Source of the DNA: Polyangium mundeleinium
GTDB taxonomy: Bacteria; Myxococcota_A; Polyangia; Polyangiales; Polyangiaceae
NCBI RefSeq assembly: GCF_028369105.1
Contig: NZ_JAQNDO010000001.1
Coordinates: forward strand, 6,728,501 to 6,792,500
DNA length: 64,000 nucleotides
Direction: 5' to 3'
Positions 30,725 to 39,515 of this stretch are shown here, piece by piece. The number at the start of each line of letters is the position of its first letter. Within the stretch, counting starts at the first letter, position 1. Below the pieces are notes generated by a model. That model did not search any database. It was not told the origin of the DNA and saw only the letters and a program-made list of their open reading frames with translations. A program made the translations under genes and the position numbers.

Positions 30725-33691
30725 TCAGGCTCCCTGGCCATAGTGGACATGCGCAGCCCAATGGAAGGCCATCCCGCGGCCCCGCGCATCTTCCTTGAGC
30801 CAGCTCCTTTGCACCTCGGCGAGCGCGCGCGCCGAAGGCCAACGCGCAGCCGCCCGATAGAGGTCCACCATGAACTCGCCGCTCATGGCGTCGTCGACCT
30901 CCCAGAGCGGCGCGATCGCTGCACCCGCGCCAGCGCGCAGGAACGCGGCCGGCAGACAAACCACCTCGTGGCCCGGCAGGACGGCGGCGCTCGCGGTCCA
31001 GCAGCAGGCGAGAATGACGAGTTCGAGCCTGTGGAGCCCACGGACCTGGATATCGGCGAGCGTGACCTCTCCCGTCGTCCCCTCCGGGCCGGACACGAGG
31101 AGACGTGAACGGTGGGGTTGGTCTCTATCGAACATTCCATGACATGCCCAGTGGACGATCTCCGCCTCGTCGAGGGCGTCCAGGATCGCCTTCGGCTGCG
31201 CGGCAGCTCCCGTGAGAAGGGTCGCGGCGCCGCTGCCCGGGACCAGCGCGGCCACACGCTCGACCTCGGCGATCGCGCCGGGCAGGGGCTTCCAGGACGT
31301 GCCCGGGTATTCGCGCACGGCGACGCCGAGGAAACGCCCCGGGAGCGCCCGACGCCGCCCCGGTACGTTCGCGAGGTCGACGAACCCGACGCCGGGCGCG
31401 ATGCTCAACGTGAACAGCTCGCAAAGACGCTGTTCCCCGCACAGGAGCGCGGCGAACGGCGCATGGATGAGGACGTCGTGAGGGACCAGGATCACGTGTT
31501 CGATGGATCCGGCGAGAGGACCCAGGATCTGGTCGACGCCCATGCCTTTCGAGAGGCGGCGAAGCGCCTGGAGGACACGTCGGTCGCCGATCCGTGCCTG
31601 CCATTGCTGGACGATCTCGGAGAGCACGTCCCGTACGGCCTCGTAGAGCTCCACGCGCGTCGTGGGCAGTATCGTGACCGAGATGTGCCCCCGCGAGAGC
31701 ACGAACACGAAGAGCCGATCGGCCACTGCATAATAATGCACGATGGCGACCTTCCGGGGGATCCGTCGAAGAGGCAGGAAGCGATCGAGGAACACCGTGC
31801 GGGTCGTCCTCGCCCCCGTGGTTCGGCGGGAGAGTTCGAGCTGTGCTCGGACCCAGGCTTCGATCTGGTGGCTCTCCGTGGCGAGCTCCGGAGGTACGGC
31901 CGAAAGCACGGGCGCAGGTGCCTCCGTCGACGCCGAGAGCGTGCGGTCGATGGACCAACCGCTGAGGCAGGCCACTTCACGATAACGCGCGAGCGTCTCG
32001 CGTCGGAGCCGAAAGCGATGCAGCATCGCGCCGATCGGGAGGAGCGGGCTCGAAGGAGGCTGGATGGACGACAAGGAGGTGATGCGCGCGGCGACGAACT
32101 CGTCCTGCCGCGACATCCGGTTGAGCATCCAGAAGACACGGTCGTCATGGTCGAGCGTCGACGTGAGGGTATCGAGGAGCGCCTTCGCCTCCGCGGCACG
32201 GCCCGCGTATTCCCCGGCCGCGCCGAGGCGGGCGAACGTCCACATGAGGCGCTCGAGATACTGGAGCCTGTCGAGCGGCAAGCCCTGCGCCGCGGCTTCG
32301 TCGATGCATGGGAGGAGCGCGTCGCGGGCGGTGGCGTATGCACCACGCGCGTGGTCGAAGAGCGCCCGATAATAACGCGTGCGTGTGCGGATGCGTGGCG
32401 CGTCCGTGCCCGCCGCGAGGTCTTCGAGCGCGGACAGGCGATCGAAGGCCTCTTCGAGGCGTCCGGCCGCGAGCGCGACGAGGACACGATTGGCCCCGAG
32501 CGCCCATTCGTCCGTGAAGCGCTCTTTCTGCCGAGCGGTCGTCCCCCCGAGCGACGTGGCCGCGGGGCGCGTTTGGCCCGGCTCGGCGTGCGGCGCCTCC
32601 TCCTCGCCCTCGAGCACCTGCTCCGGCACGAACGGTAACCCCTCCTCCTGGGATGCGTCCGAGCGCTTGTCCTGGATGGCCTGGCGGCGGGATGCGACCT
32701 CGCGCCGGAGGGCGGCGTGCACGGGACCGCCGTCGAGGCGTGCCTCGAAATCGTCGAGGACACGCTCGGCTTCGGCGAGGCGGTTGAGCTGGGCGAGGAG
32801 GCCTGCGTGGAAGAGCGTGATCCATGCGTCGCGCCGGGTCGGCGGACCTCGGCGTTGGTCCACGAGCCGGTCGAGGCTCCGGCGCGCGTCGCTGAGCCGC
32901 CCCTGGAGGCCCGCTCGCCGCGCTGCGAGCGCGAGCCACGGCGTCTCGTCGGGGTGGGGACCTGTGCCCTTGAAAGGGTGTGCCCGTGCCTCTTCTTCGA
33001 TTTCCTCGGCCGCCGCGACATCCCCACGGTCCAGACAAAGCTCGACGAGCGATACGTCGATGTCCGGCGCCGAGAAAAACTTGCCCGGCAAACGAGCTTG
33101 CCGAACCGCCCCCCGGGCGCGCTTCGTCGCCTCGATGGCCGGCGCGAAGTGACCGATGGCCGCCCAGTACCTTGCAACCACGAGCCAGGCCTCGACGTGC
33201 GCCTTCGTGGTCTCCTCCGCGCTCGTACCTGGCCATGTCAGCGCGTGGATCTGCTCGATCAAGGCGGCCGGGGTCCGGCCTTGGGACTCGAGCGGCTCGG
33301 GTCGTCCGAGGACGGCATCGGCCAAGAACTTCTCGGCGCTCGCGAGTTCGACAGCCTCGATGCACGTCTCCGCGAGCCTCAGGTTCGCGTGGAAGACGCC
33401 ATACGCGTGCCCCAGCGCCTGCATTCGCTTGCGCGTGGTCACGAGCAGGCGCACCGCGGTCCTGGGCTGCCCGAGCCGCGAGCAGCACCGCGCGATGCGA
33501 TCGCAGAGGTGCTCCGGGACAATCCGCCCCCCATCGAGCAAGCTTTGCAACATCGCGGCATAGGCCTCGAGCGCAGCCTCGAAATCCTGCGCGCGCTCGC
33601 GTTCGTCCGCGTGTCGGAAGAGCTCCCCGAGCGCCTGATCGGGCAGCGCCCGCCCCGTGTACTCCGTCACAGGACCCTCGACGGGGGGCAT
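30725..33691 (-). CDS. TPR-CHAT caspase-fold protease
   Basis: A 988-aa protein. The first 550 residues are alpha-helical TPR-type repeats (LRLAETCIEAVELASAEKFL; VEAWLVVARYWAAIGHFAPA). The C-terminal 250 residues form a CHAT domain (Caspase HetF Associated with TPRs): HVILVPHDVLIHAPFAALLC, catalytic His851 in IVHWACHGMFDRD, Cys897 in LVILACCWTAS, and the family ending AFLRAGAGAAIAPLWEVDD. CHAT proteases are kept silent by their repeats until a partner binds, as in the CRISPR-linked TPR-CHAT. The start at 33691 overlaps the upstream gene by 25 bp. Downstream, 19 bp separate it from the C14 caspase. Confidence 0.93.
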   Translation of the reverse strand: MPPVEGPVTEYTGRALPDQALGELFRHADERERAQDFEAALEAYAAMLQSLLDGGRIVPEHLCDRIARCCSRLGQPRTAVRLLVTTRKRMQALGHAYGVFHANLRLAETCIEAVELASAEKFLADAVLGRPEPLESQGRTPAALIEQIHALTWPGTSAEETTKAHVEAWLVVARYWAAIGHFAPAIEATKRARGAVRQARLPGKFFSAPDIDVSLVELCLDRGDVAAAEEIEEEARAHPFKGTGPHPDETPWLALAARRAGLQGRLSDARRSLDRLVDQRRGPPTRRDAWITLFHAGLLAQLNRLAEAERVLDDFEARLDGGPVHAALRREVASRRQAIQDKRSDASQEEGLPFVPEQVLEGEEEAPHAEPGQTRPAATSLGGTTARQKERFTDEWALGANRVLVALAAGRLEEAFDRLSALEDLAAGTDAPRIRTRTRYYRALFDHARGAYATARDALLPCIDEAAAQGLPLDRLQYLERLMWTFARLGAAGEYAGRAAEAKALLDTLTSTLDHDDRVFWMLNRMSRQDEFVAARITSLSSIQPPSSPLLPIGAMLHRFRLRRETLARYREVACLSGWSIDRTLSASTEAPAPVLSAVPPELATESHQIEAWVRAQLELSRRTTGARTTRTVFLDRFLPLRRIPRKVAIVHYYAVADRLFVFVLSRGHISVTILPTTRVELYEAVRDVLSEIVQQWQARIGDRRVLQALRRLSKGMGVDQILGPLAGSIEHVILVPHDVLIHAPFAALLCGEQRLCELFTLSIAPGVGFVDLANVPGRRRALPGRFLGVAVREYPGTSWKPLPGAIAEVERVAALVPGSGAATLLTGAAAQPKAILDALDEAEIVHWACHGMFDRDQPHRSRLLVSGPEGTTGEVTLADIQVRGLHRLELVILACCWTASAAVLPGHEVVCLPAAFLRAGAGAAIAPLWEVDDAMSGEFMVDLYRAAARWPSARALAEVQRSWLKEDARGRGMAFHWAAHVHYGQGA

Positions 33692-35715
33692 GACGTGCGC
33701 TCCGCCTCGGAAACGAGACCATTCCCATCCGCGTCGCAGTCCTTGTGAGGAGGGTGCGTGGAATGGATCCTGACGTGTCGCCTCGACCTCGGGCCATCTC
33801 CCGTGGACGTCGCGCCCAGCGTCACCTGGCGGTAGCGCTTTCCGTCACTCGTATCGATCAGCATTCCGGGCAGGTGGAGCTCCCCGGCCATGACGACGTC
33901 CTCCCATTGCACGTCCGGCGAGACCGCGATCTCGGCAAGGCTGCCGTGCCCGCTCGTCTCGAGGTCGTGCCGGTTCAGAGAGATACGATCGTCGATGTAA
34001 AACACCGTGTCCCCGGGGGAGGCCGCGATCCGGGCGCGGTCCTCCATCTGGATTTGCTGGCCCGCGGGGAAACGAGTGATCTTGAGGGCGCTCCGTACCT
34101 CCGTGCCGTCGACGACGAGCGTCAGCTCCCGAGCCGGGACCCCGAGGATCTCGCGCGCGGGATCCTGTCGTGCCGCGAGGTACCCGGAGAGGTCGCCGAG
34201 CATCGGCGTGCCCTCGATCCTCGCAAGGTCCTCTGGGGACAGGCGCTCGAGGTCCCCCAGGCGGGAAAGGCCGCGCTGGGCTCGACCGGACTGGATGTCG
34301 GCCAAGGCGCGGCCGAGCTCGAACTCCGTCGAATCACCGTCCTCGATCTCGGCCGCGAGATCGTAGAGGGATCCCGCCTCGGGACCTGCACCGTGCGCCA
34401 GGTGCTGATCGGCGCGCGCGACCACCTGGGCATGGAAGGCTTCCGCGACGGCGGCCGTCTGGACGGGATCCTTTCCGACGGCCTGGAGCATCGATTTCAG
34501 CGCCCCTCGTCCGTCGTCCTTCTGGATGCTGTCGAGCGCCTTTTGCAGCTCGGGATCGACCGACGGCGGCTTCACGGACGCGGTCCCGTCTTCAGGGGTC
34601 AGGACGTGCACGGCCACGGTCGTCGCTTCGGCCGGCTTCGTGTGGTTCGTGTCGCCCGCGGCGCGCGTGAGCCGCAGCTTGACGCGATCTCCCTTCGCGC
34701 GGCCGCCCGAGAGGATCGCGACGTTCTCCTCGGCCACGGCGGCGCCCGCGCGCCGGCGGTCCTGGGTCACCCGAAGCCGCTCTCCGGGGAGGGCCTCGAT
34801 GGATACCTTTGTCTTGCTCGATTCCGAGGTTTCATCCTCGAGCTTCGTATCGACGTCCACGGACACCGGCTGCGGGTGGCGCGGGCGCGTGGGGGCCGTC
34901 CAGTTCCTCCAGGGGACCTTCGGCGCCGAGCTCACGTTCGACGTCGAGGTGTGCGTCGATCCATCATAGGTCGAGTGACTCGAGCCTTGTGTGGAATGCC
35001 CCGTGGAATGCCCCGAGGAACGCCCCCCGGAGCGACCGCGGCCAAATTTGGCGAGGGCCACGGTCGGCTCCTCGGCGATCCCGCGAAGCAAGTCGCGCAC
35101 ACCGTCTTCCAGGACGGACGCGTGATGCGCGTCCGGGCCTGCGTCGGGCTTCATGAGCTCCGAGGAGATCCTTTCGACGCGAATCTCGGCGGCAGCCACG
35201 TCCGCGGAGATCCGGAAGGCGTGCACCGTCACCGGCTTGCCCCCCGGCCCGTGCGGGATCTCGCCCCTCAAGCGCTGCTCCGTGCGGGCCGCATCGGGAT
35301 CACTCTCGTCGACGAAGACGAGCGCCTCCACGTCGCTCACGACAGCGACGCGCCCCGATCCATGCGCGAGGTCCTTGGATTCGGCGGCGGCGCGGGGCCG
35401 CGCCGGCAAGATCCCGCGGCTGGCCCGGGCGACTGCGCTCGGGTCGAGCCGCATCTGGATCAACGTGCCGTACACGGCCCAATCCCGCAGCGTGTCCTTG
35501 GCAATCTCGGTCGGCTGCCCGCGCAGGTGATGAACGGCGTCGTCGATATCCACGACGAGCGTGTCGATCTCTGTCGCAGGAATGGCTCGGACCTCGGGCG
35601 GCTCGGGGCGAGCGAAGGACGCGCCCCAGCACGAGGAGAAACAGGCGCTGATGATAGCCCCGAACAGAACGACGCGAAGAAGGAGCCCCTCGCACTTGTC
35701 CTTGGTTTCGCTCAT
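33667..35715 (-). CDS. Exported hypothetical protein with C-terminal EF-hand loop
   Basis: A 682-aa protein. ATG 35715 overlaps the preceding gene's TGA as ATGA, which fixes the start. The N-terminus has a hydrophobic segment (GLLLRVVLFGAIISACFSSC, about 11-30), giving a signal anchor or weak lipobox (ISAC). Residues about 205-245 are a Ser/His/Gly-rich low-complexity run (RSGGRSSGHSTGHSTQGSSH). A charged central region and TPR-like helices follow. The C-terminus has a canonical EF-hand/dockerin-type calcium loop, DCDADGNGLVSE (ligands at D1, D3, D5, E12). No known family. In operon with CHAT and caspase genes, it could be an envelope-located calcium-responsive regulator; that is inference. 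Confidence 0.85.
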   Translation of the reverse strand: MSETKDKCEGLLLRVVLFGAIISACFSSCWGASFARPEPPEVRAIPATEIDTLVVDIDDAVHHLRGQPTEIAKDTLRDWAVYGTLIQMRLDPSAVARASRGILPARPRAAAESKDLAHGSGRVAVVSDVEALVFVDESDPDAARTEQRLRGEIPHGPGGKPVTVHAFRISADVAAAEIRVERISSELMKPDAGPDAHHASVLEDGVRDLLRGIAEEPTVALAKFGRGRSGGRSSGHSTGHSTQGSSHSTYDGSTHTSTSNVSSAPKVPWRNWTAPTRPRHPQPVSVDVDTKLEDETSESSKTKVSIEALPGERLRVTQDRRRAGAAVAEENVAILSGGRAKGDRVKLRLTRAAGDTNHTKPAEATTVAVHVLTPEDGTASVKPPSVDPELQKALDSIQKDDGRGALKSMLQAVGKDPVQTAAVAEAFHAQVVARADQHLAHGAGPEAGSLYDLAAEIEDGDSTEFELGRALADIQSGRAQRGLSRLGDLERLSPEDLARIEGTPMLGDLSGYLAARQDPAREILGVPARELTLVVDGTEVRSALKITRFPAGQQIQMEDRARIAASPGDTVFYIDDRISLNRHDLETSGHGSLAEIAVSPDVQWEDVVMAGELHLPGMLIDTSDGKRYRQVTLGATSTGDGPRSRRHVRIHSTHPPHKDCDADGNGLVSEAERTSCPPSRVL

Positions 35716-37790
35716 TGTCCACCTCCGAAAGAGCTCCACGCGCTCGCCTCGACGCTGGCCCGCGCTTCGAGCGCCCTGGCTTCGGCCGTGAGCCGCTCGA
35801 CGTCGGCCTGCCGATGCTCGCGGGCGGCGCGCGAAATCTCGCGGAGCAGGACGCGCGCGTGCAGTTCGAGGACGTCGAGGGTCCGGTAGTCGAAGACGTC
35901 CTGTGGCGTGTCATCGAGGAATGTCCGCGCTGCGTCTCCCATGGCCGCGGTGTCTTCCGCCGTGGCGGCCATGCAGAGGTCCTCGTACGCCGCATCCCGC
36001 AGAACCCCTCGAACGGCCATGTACGAGGCGCGCCCGAGGCACGCCAGGCACAAAACCATGCAGATCACGAGGTACGCCTTGTATTCGAGCGATAACTCGC
36101 CGACCCCTGCGGAGAGGGTCTTGTACACCCGGCGGCGACGGCTCGTCGCGCCTCCGAGGAGCCGAAGGGACGTGGCCATGCGAAAACGATGGGGATGGTT
36201 CGTCGCACGATCGCGGAGCCGCTCGCCGGCGAGGGCAACCATCGCCGCGCCAGGATCCAGGCTTTCGAGCGGCGGCGGGGGGGCCGGCAGCGCGGCGGCG
36301 AGCGACGCGACCGTGAGCGGCGCGTCCGTGGCCATCGCCACCTCGATGTGCGACCAGGGCACGTCGACGAGCTCGGGATGGTTGCCCTGGATGCAGCAGC
36401 GGGTGATCGAGAATGCCTGACCACGCTCGCGCCCCTCTCGCAGCTCCTTCCCGAGCGTCAAGGCCGCAGCGAGGGCCGGTCGGATGGGTAGATCCAGGTC
36501 GAGGCGGATGACGAGGTCGACGCAGTCGGCCCAGTCGCGGTGGTACCGGTCGATCGCGGCGGGGTGATTCGTTTCGTCGTGCGCGAGGACCGCGCTCGCC
36601 TGGTCGAGCATCTGCAGGAAGTGAGGCCCGTGGGGGCCGGAGACCGACCACGTGAGCCCTGCTGCGGTCAAGTGCAGGACCTGATCATCATCGAGCTCCG
36701 CCAAAAAGGGGTTGTCGGGGTCGCATACACCCGCGCTCAGAAAATGGAGGGTCGCGCGGTCGAGGTCTTCGAGGCGCGACGCGTGATGAGCAAGGTACGC
36801 ATGGATCGTGCCCACGAGGGACAACATCCTGGCGTCGAAGGCCGTGGTTTCCCCGAGGGCACGCACGAGCTCGAGCGCTTCGAACGCTCGAGATGGCGGA
36901 AGCGACGTGATCAAGGGCCGAAGCTTCATCCCTCGCTCGCCGACCTCGAACGCGAGGCGGCGCCGCGCTGCGTGTTCGGCGGGATGGAGGCCCCGCGCGA
37001 CCTGCAAATACCCCTGGAGGGCCGTCACGATCTGCTTGCGCTTGGCCGCCGCGCGCGCGCGGCCGAGCGCGGCCCGGAGCGGAGCACGCCGGAGATACGC
37101 GATGTGCCCGAGGGACGCCGAGACGAACGGCAACCCCCTCTTGTTTGCCGCAATATGCCACGTATGAAGGGCTTGCCGGACCTCGTTTTTCGACAGGGCG
37201 GCGAGCAGCGCATGCATGCTGGGGAGGAAGTCCGAAAGCGCACGAACGACGCGCTGGGCAAGCGCCGCGGGGTTGTCCATTCCGAGCCGTGCCGCGAGGG
37301 CGCAGAGATCGGCCTCCACGTCGGCCCTCACCTCGAGGACGTCGAATGCGCGGTGCACCTTGGACCAGAGCGCGTCGAGCTCCTCCTCGTGGAAGCCGTT
37401 GAGTTCGCGCCATACCGCCTCGTCGAGCAGGTAGGCCGCTGTGGCTCGCCGCGCGCGGCCGTTGAAGCGGGCCCACACGAACGCCCATGCGCTGGGGGGC
37501 TTCTTGGGGCACCGGAGGAGATGCCAGGCGAGGCGCCGCGCGGAATCCGAAAGGATCCACATCGCCGCGTGGTCGATGCTGACCGCCTCCCGACGGGCGT
37601 CTGCGTGGGGGAACTGCGCCTCGAGTTCGTGCTGGGGCGTATCCTCGGCGATCCCGAGGATCGTGTAGGGGTCCAAGCACTGGATGAAGCCGACGCTGGG
37701 CGCGAAAAAGATCGGCCACGCACCCCCAGCAGCGTCGTCGTCCACGTCGCGCTGCGTTGCTTTTCCCATCTGATCAGCGTAATGGTCCAT
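35712..37790 (-). CDS. Large helical protein with degenerate J-domain-like N-terminus and one membrane segment
   Basis: A 692-aa protein. ATG 37790 (MDHYADQMGK) is chosen because GAGGTG lies about six bases upstream; the frame continues upstream into sequence without support. Residues about 30-110 read LDPYTILGIAEDTPQHELEA and ILSDSARRLAWHLL, which resembles a DnaJ J-domain. The HPD tripeptide is missing (PHAD occurs instead), so Hsp70 stimulation is doubtful. The body is helical repeats. Near residue 590, YKAYLVICMVLCLACLGRAS forms a single membrane helix. It is the first gene of the caspase operon and its TGA overlaps the next ATG. I infer a membrane-tethered sensor or scaffold. Confidence 0.85.
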   Translation of the reverse strand: MDHYADQMGKATQRDVDDDAAGGAWPIFFAPSVGFIQCLDPYTILGIAEDTPQHELEAQFPHADARREAVSIDHAAMWILSDSARRLAWHLLRCPKKPPSAWAFVWARFNGRARRATAAYLLDEAVWRELNGFHEEELDALWSKVHRAFDVLEVRADVEADLCALAARLGMDNPAALAQRVVRALSDFLPSMHALLAALSKNEVRQALHTWHIAANKRGLPFVSASLGHIAYLRRAPLRAALGRARAAAKRKQIVTALQGYLQVARGLHPAEHAARRRLAFEVGERGMKLRPLITSLPPSRAFEALELVRALGETTAFDARMLSLVGTIHAYLAHHASRLEDLDRATLHFLSAGVCDPDNPFLAELDDDQVLHLTAAGLTWSVSGPHGPHFLQMLDQASAVLAHDETNHPAAIDRYHRDWADCVDLVIRLDLDLPIRPALAAALTLGKELREGRERGQAFSITRCCIQGNHPELVDVPWSHIEVAMATDAPLTVASLAAALPAPPPPLESLDPGAAMVALAGERLRDRATNHPHRFRMATSLRLLGGATSRRRRVYKTLSAGVGELSLEYKAYLVICMVLCLACLGRASYMAVRGVLRDAAYEDLCMAATAEDTAAMGDAARTFLDDTPQDVFDYRTLDVLELHARVLLREISRAAREHRQADVERLTAEARALEARASVEASAWSSFGGGQ

Positions 37791-37878
37791 GCGGCACACC
37801 TCAAGCTGGTTGAGGACCCCGAGAGGAAGAACCCCGGCCCGAGGCGCTCGACAGCGCGAACGTGCAAGAGCAATGCCC
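37791..37878. promoter_or_regulatory. Divergent intergenic region of the caspase locus
   Basis: Only 88 bp separate the starts of the J-like gene (minus) and the C25-like gene (plus). The two transcription units therefore share a promoter region and possibly a regulator site. I see no strong -35/-10 pair and no clear palindrome, so only the arrangement supports this call. Confidence 0.5.
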
Positions 37879-39342
37879 ATGACGACCGAACCCGGTGACG
37901 AGCACCTCTTCTGCAATGGGATCGATGGGGAGACCGGGGCCTACGCGCTCGATCCGCCCCCGACGATCGCCGAGATCGCCCGGGTGGCCCGGCAGAGTTT
38001 GATGCTCCCGGGCGTCCCGGGGCCGGGCGCTTCGGCGCGCAGCCCCTCCGATCCCCGCTTCGCGCCCATTCTGGCGGACCTCGCCGAGATGGGCTGGGGC
38101 GTCATCTTCGCGAAAGACACCTCTCCCGAGGTCCGGTCGGCCCTCGAACCTCTGCTCGCGCTTCGCCGCGAACAAGCCGGCGACCTGTTCAAGGAGTTCA
38201 CGTTTGATCCCGCGACGGACTCCTTCCGCCGATGGCTCGCGCGACACGACCTCGCGCCGGGCCATTTTGACGAGTCCAAGGTCCCGTTTTACCTGCTCCT
38301 CGTCGGGGACCCGTCCGCCATTCCCTTCGAGTTCCAGTACCTCCTCGACATCGACCATGCCGTCGGCCGGCTCGACCTCCCGACCCCCGCGGACTACGCG
38401 AGCTACGCGCGTTCGCTTCTCGCGTACGAGCGCGCAGGGGAGCCTCTCCAGGAGGGCGAGGTGGTGTTATGGGGTCCTCGGCAGGATCCGGCGACGGAGC
38501 TCAGCGCCGACATGCTGCTCGGGCCCCTTGCATCCGAAGGCGGATCGCCGGGACCGAGCCATGAAGGGAGGCGGGGGACGAGGCGGGGCCGTTCCCCCTC
38601 GTTTCGCGTGACGGCCCACGTAGACGCCGGGGGGACCAAGGCAAACTTGCTCCAGACGTTGCATCGCGGGCCCGATCGGCGCCCGCCGGCGATGTTGTTC
38701 ACGGCCTCTCACGGCGTTTGCTGGTCCAAAGGACACCCGCGGCAAGCAAGGGCGCAGGGCGCGCTTCTTTGCCAGGACTGGCCGATCGGCTCGCCCATCC
38801 GGCTGGAGCACTGCTTCCTCGCCGACGATATCGGCGCGGACGCCCGCCTGCACGGGCTCGTCGCGTTTTTCTTCGGCTGTTTCACCGCTGGCACCCCCCA
38901 GAAGGACAGCTTTCTCTTCCCCGGAGCCGGCGCTGCGTCGTCTCTGGCCGAGCGTCCCTTCGTGTCGCCTCTGCCGCGACGATTGCTTTCGCACCCTGGC
39001 GGAGGGGCCTTGGCCGTGATCGGCCACATCGACCGCGCGTGGCGGTATTCCATCAAGCCGGCGGATACGAGCGCCCAGATCCAGCCGTTTCGCGCGAGCC
39101 TCCGTGCCATCCTGTCGGGGCTGCCCGTGGGCCTCGCGACGACCGATTTCAGCCGTCGGTACGCCACGCTCTCTTCGCATCTGCTCGGCATCGTGGACGA
39201 GCGACGCCGCGGCGCGACGAGCGCTCCGACGGGAATCTCCGACGAGGAGCTCGCGAGCGCGTTCATCGAGCGCAATGACGCGCAGGGATACGTGTTGCTC
39301 GGCGATCCGGCAGCGCGGTTGCGGCCGGAGCTCTTCTCGTAA
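37879..39342 (+). CDS. C25/gingipain-like caspase-fold protein
   Basis: A 487-aa protein starting at ATG 37879, eight bases after AAGAG; ATG 37873 is an alternative. It has the peptidase C25 core pattern: FYLLLVGDPSAIPFEFQYLL followed by DIDHAVGRL, then catalytic His278 in AMLFTASHGVCW and Cys334 in LVAFFFGCFTAGTP. GALAVIGHIDRAW follows, as in bacterial C25-like proteins. Unlike gingipains it has no signal peptide, propeptide or adhesin domains, so it probably acts in the cytoplasm. It is transcribed divergently from the operon that holds the CHAT and C14 proteases, giving three caspase-fold lineages at one locus. Confidence 0.88.
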   Translation: MTTEPGDEHLFCNGIDGETGAYALDPPPTIAEIARVARQSLMLPGVPGPGASARSPSDPRFAPILADLAEMGWGVIFAKDTSPEVRSALEPLLALRREQAGDLFKEFTFDPATDSFRRWLARHDLAPGHFDESKVPFYLLLVGDPSAIPFEFQYLLDIDHAVGRLDLPTPADYASYARSLLAYERAGEPLQEGEVVLWGPRQDPATELSADMLLGPLASEGGSPGPSHEGRRGTRRGRSPSFRVTAHVDAGGTKANLLQTLHRGPDRRPPAMLFTASHGVCWSKGHPRQARAQGALLCQDWPIGSPIRLEHCFLADDIGADARLHGLVAFFFGCFTAGTPQKDSFLFPGAGAASSLAERPFVSPLPRRLLSHPGGGALAVIGHIDRAWRYSIKPADTSAQIQPFRASLRAILSGLPVGLATTDFSRRYATLSSHLLGIVDERRRGATSAPTGISDEELASAFIERNDAQGYVLLGDPAARLRPELFS

Positions 39343-39361
39343 CGATCCGCAGGGGATCGTT
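39341..39361 (+). terminator. Hairpin after the C25-like gene
   Basis: A perfect 8-bp stem (AACGATCC paired with GGATCGTT, loop gcagg) starts inside the TAA stop codon. It lacks a T-run, so it may be a weak terminator or mRNA-end stabiliser between the two convergent genes. A 12-bp palindrome (CTGACGCGTCAG) at 39508-39519 lies at the other side of the 170-bp gap. Confidence 0.5.
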
Positions 39362-39515
39362 GCCAGGTGTCGCGCGGCGTCGTGTGCATGGGCATCGGGT
39401 CACGAGCCTGCCTTGCAGGCGCCGTGCCCGAGGAGCGCGAGCGTTCCAGCGCGTGAAACCGCGCCCCACGGGAATTGACGCGTTGGAGTCGCGTCAGCGA
39501 CGTCGTGCTGACGCG

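Noticed and set aside
37789..37879. Earlier GTG/ATG starts for the C25-like gene
   Set aside because: The added residues are Arg-rich and overlap the divergent gene's start. AAGAG fits ATG 37879 best.
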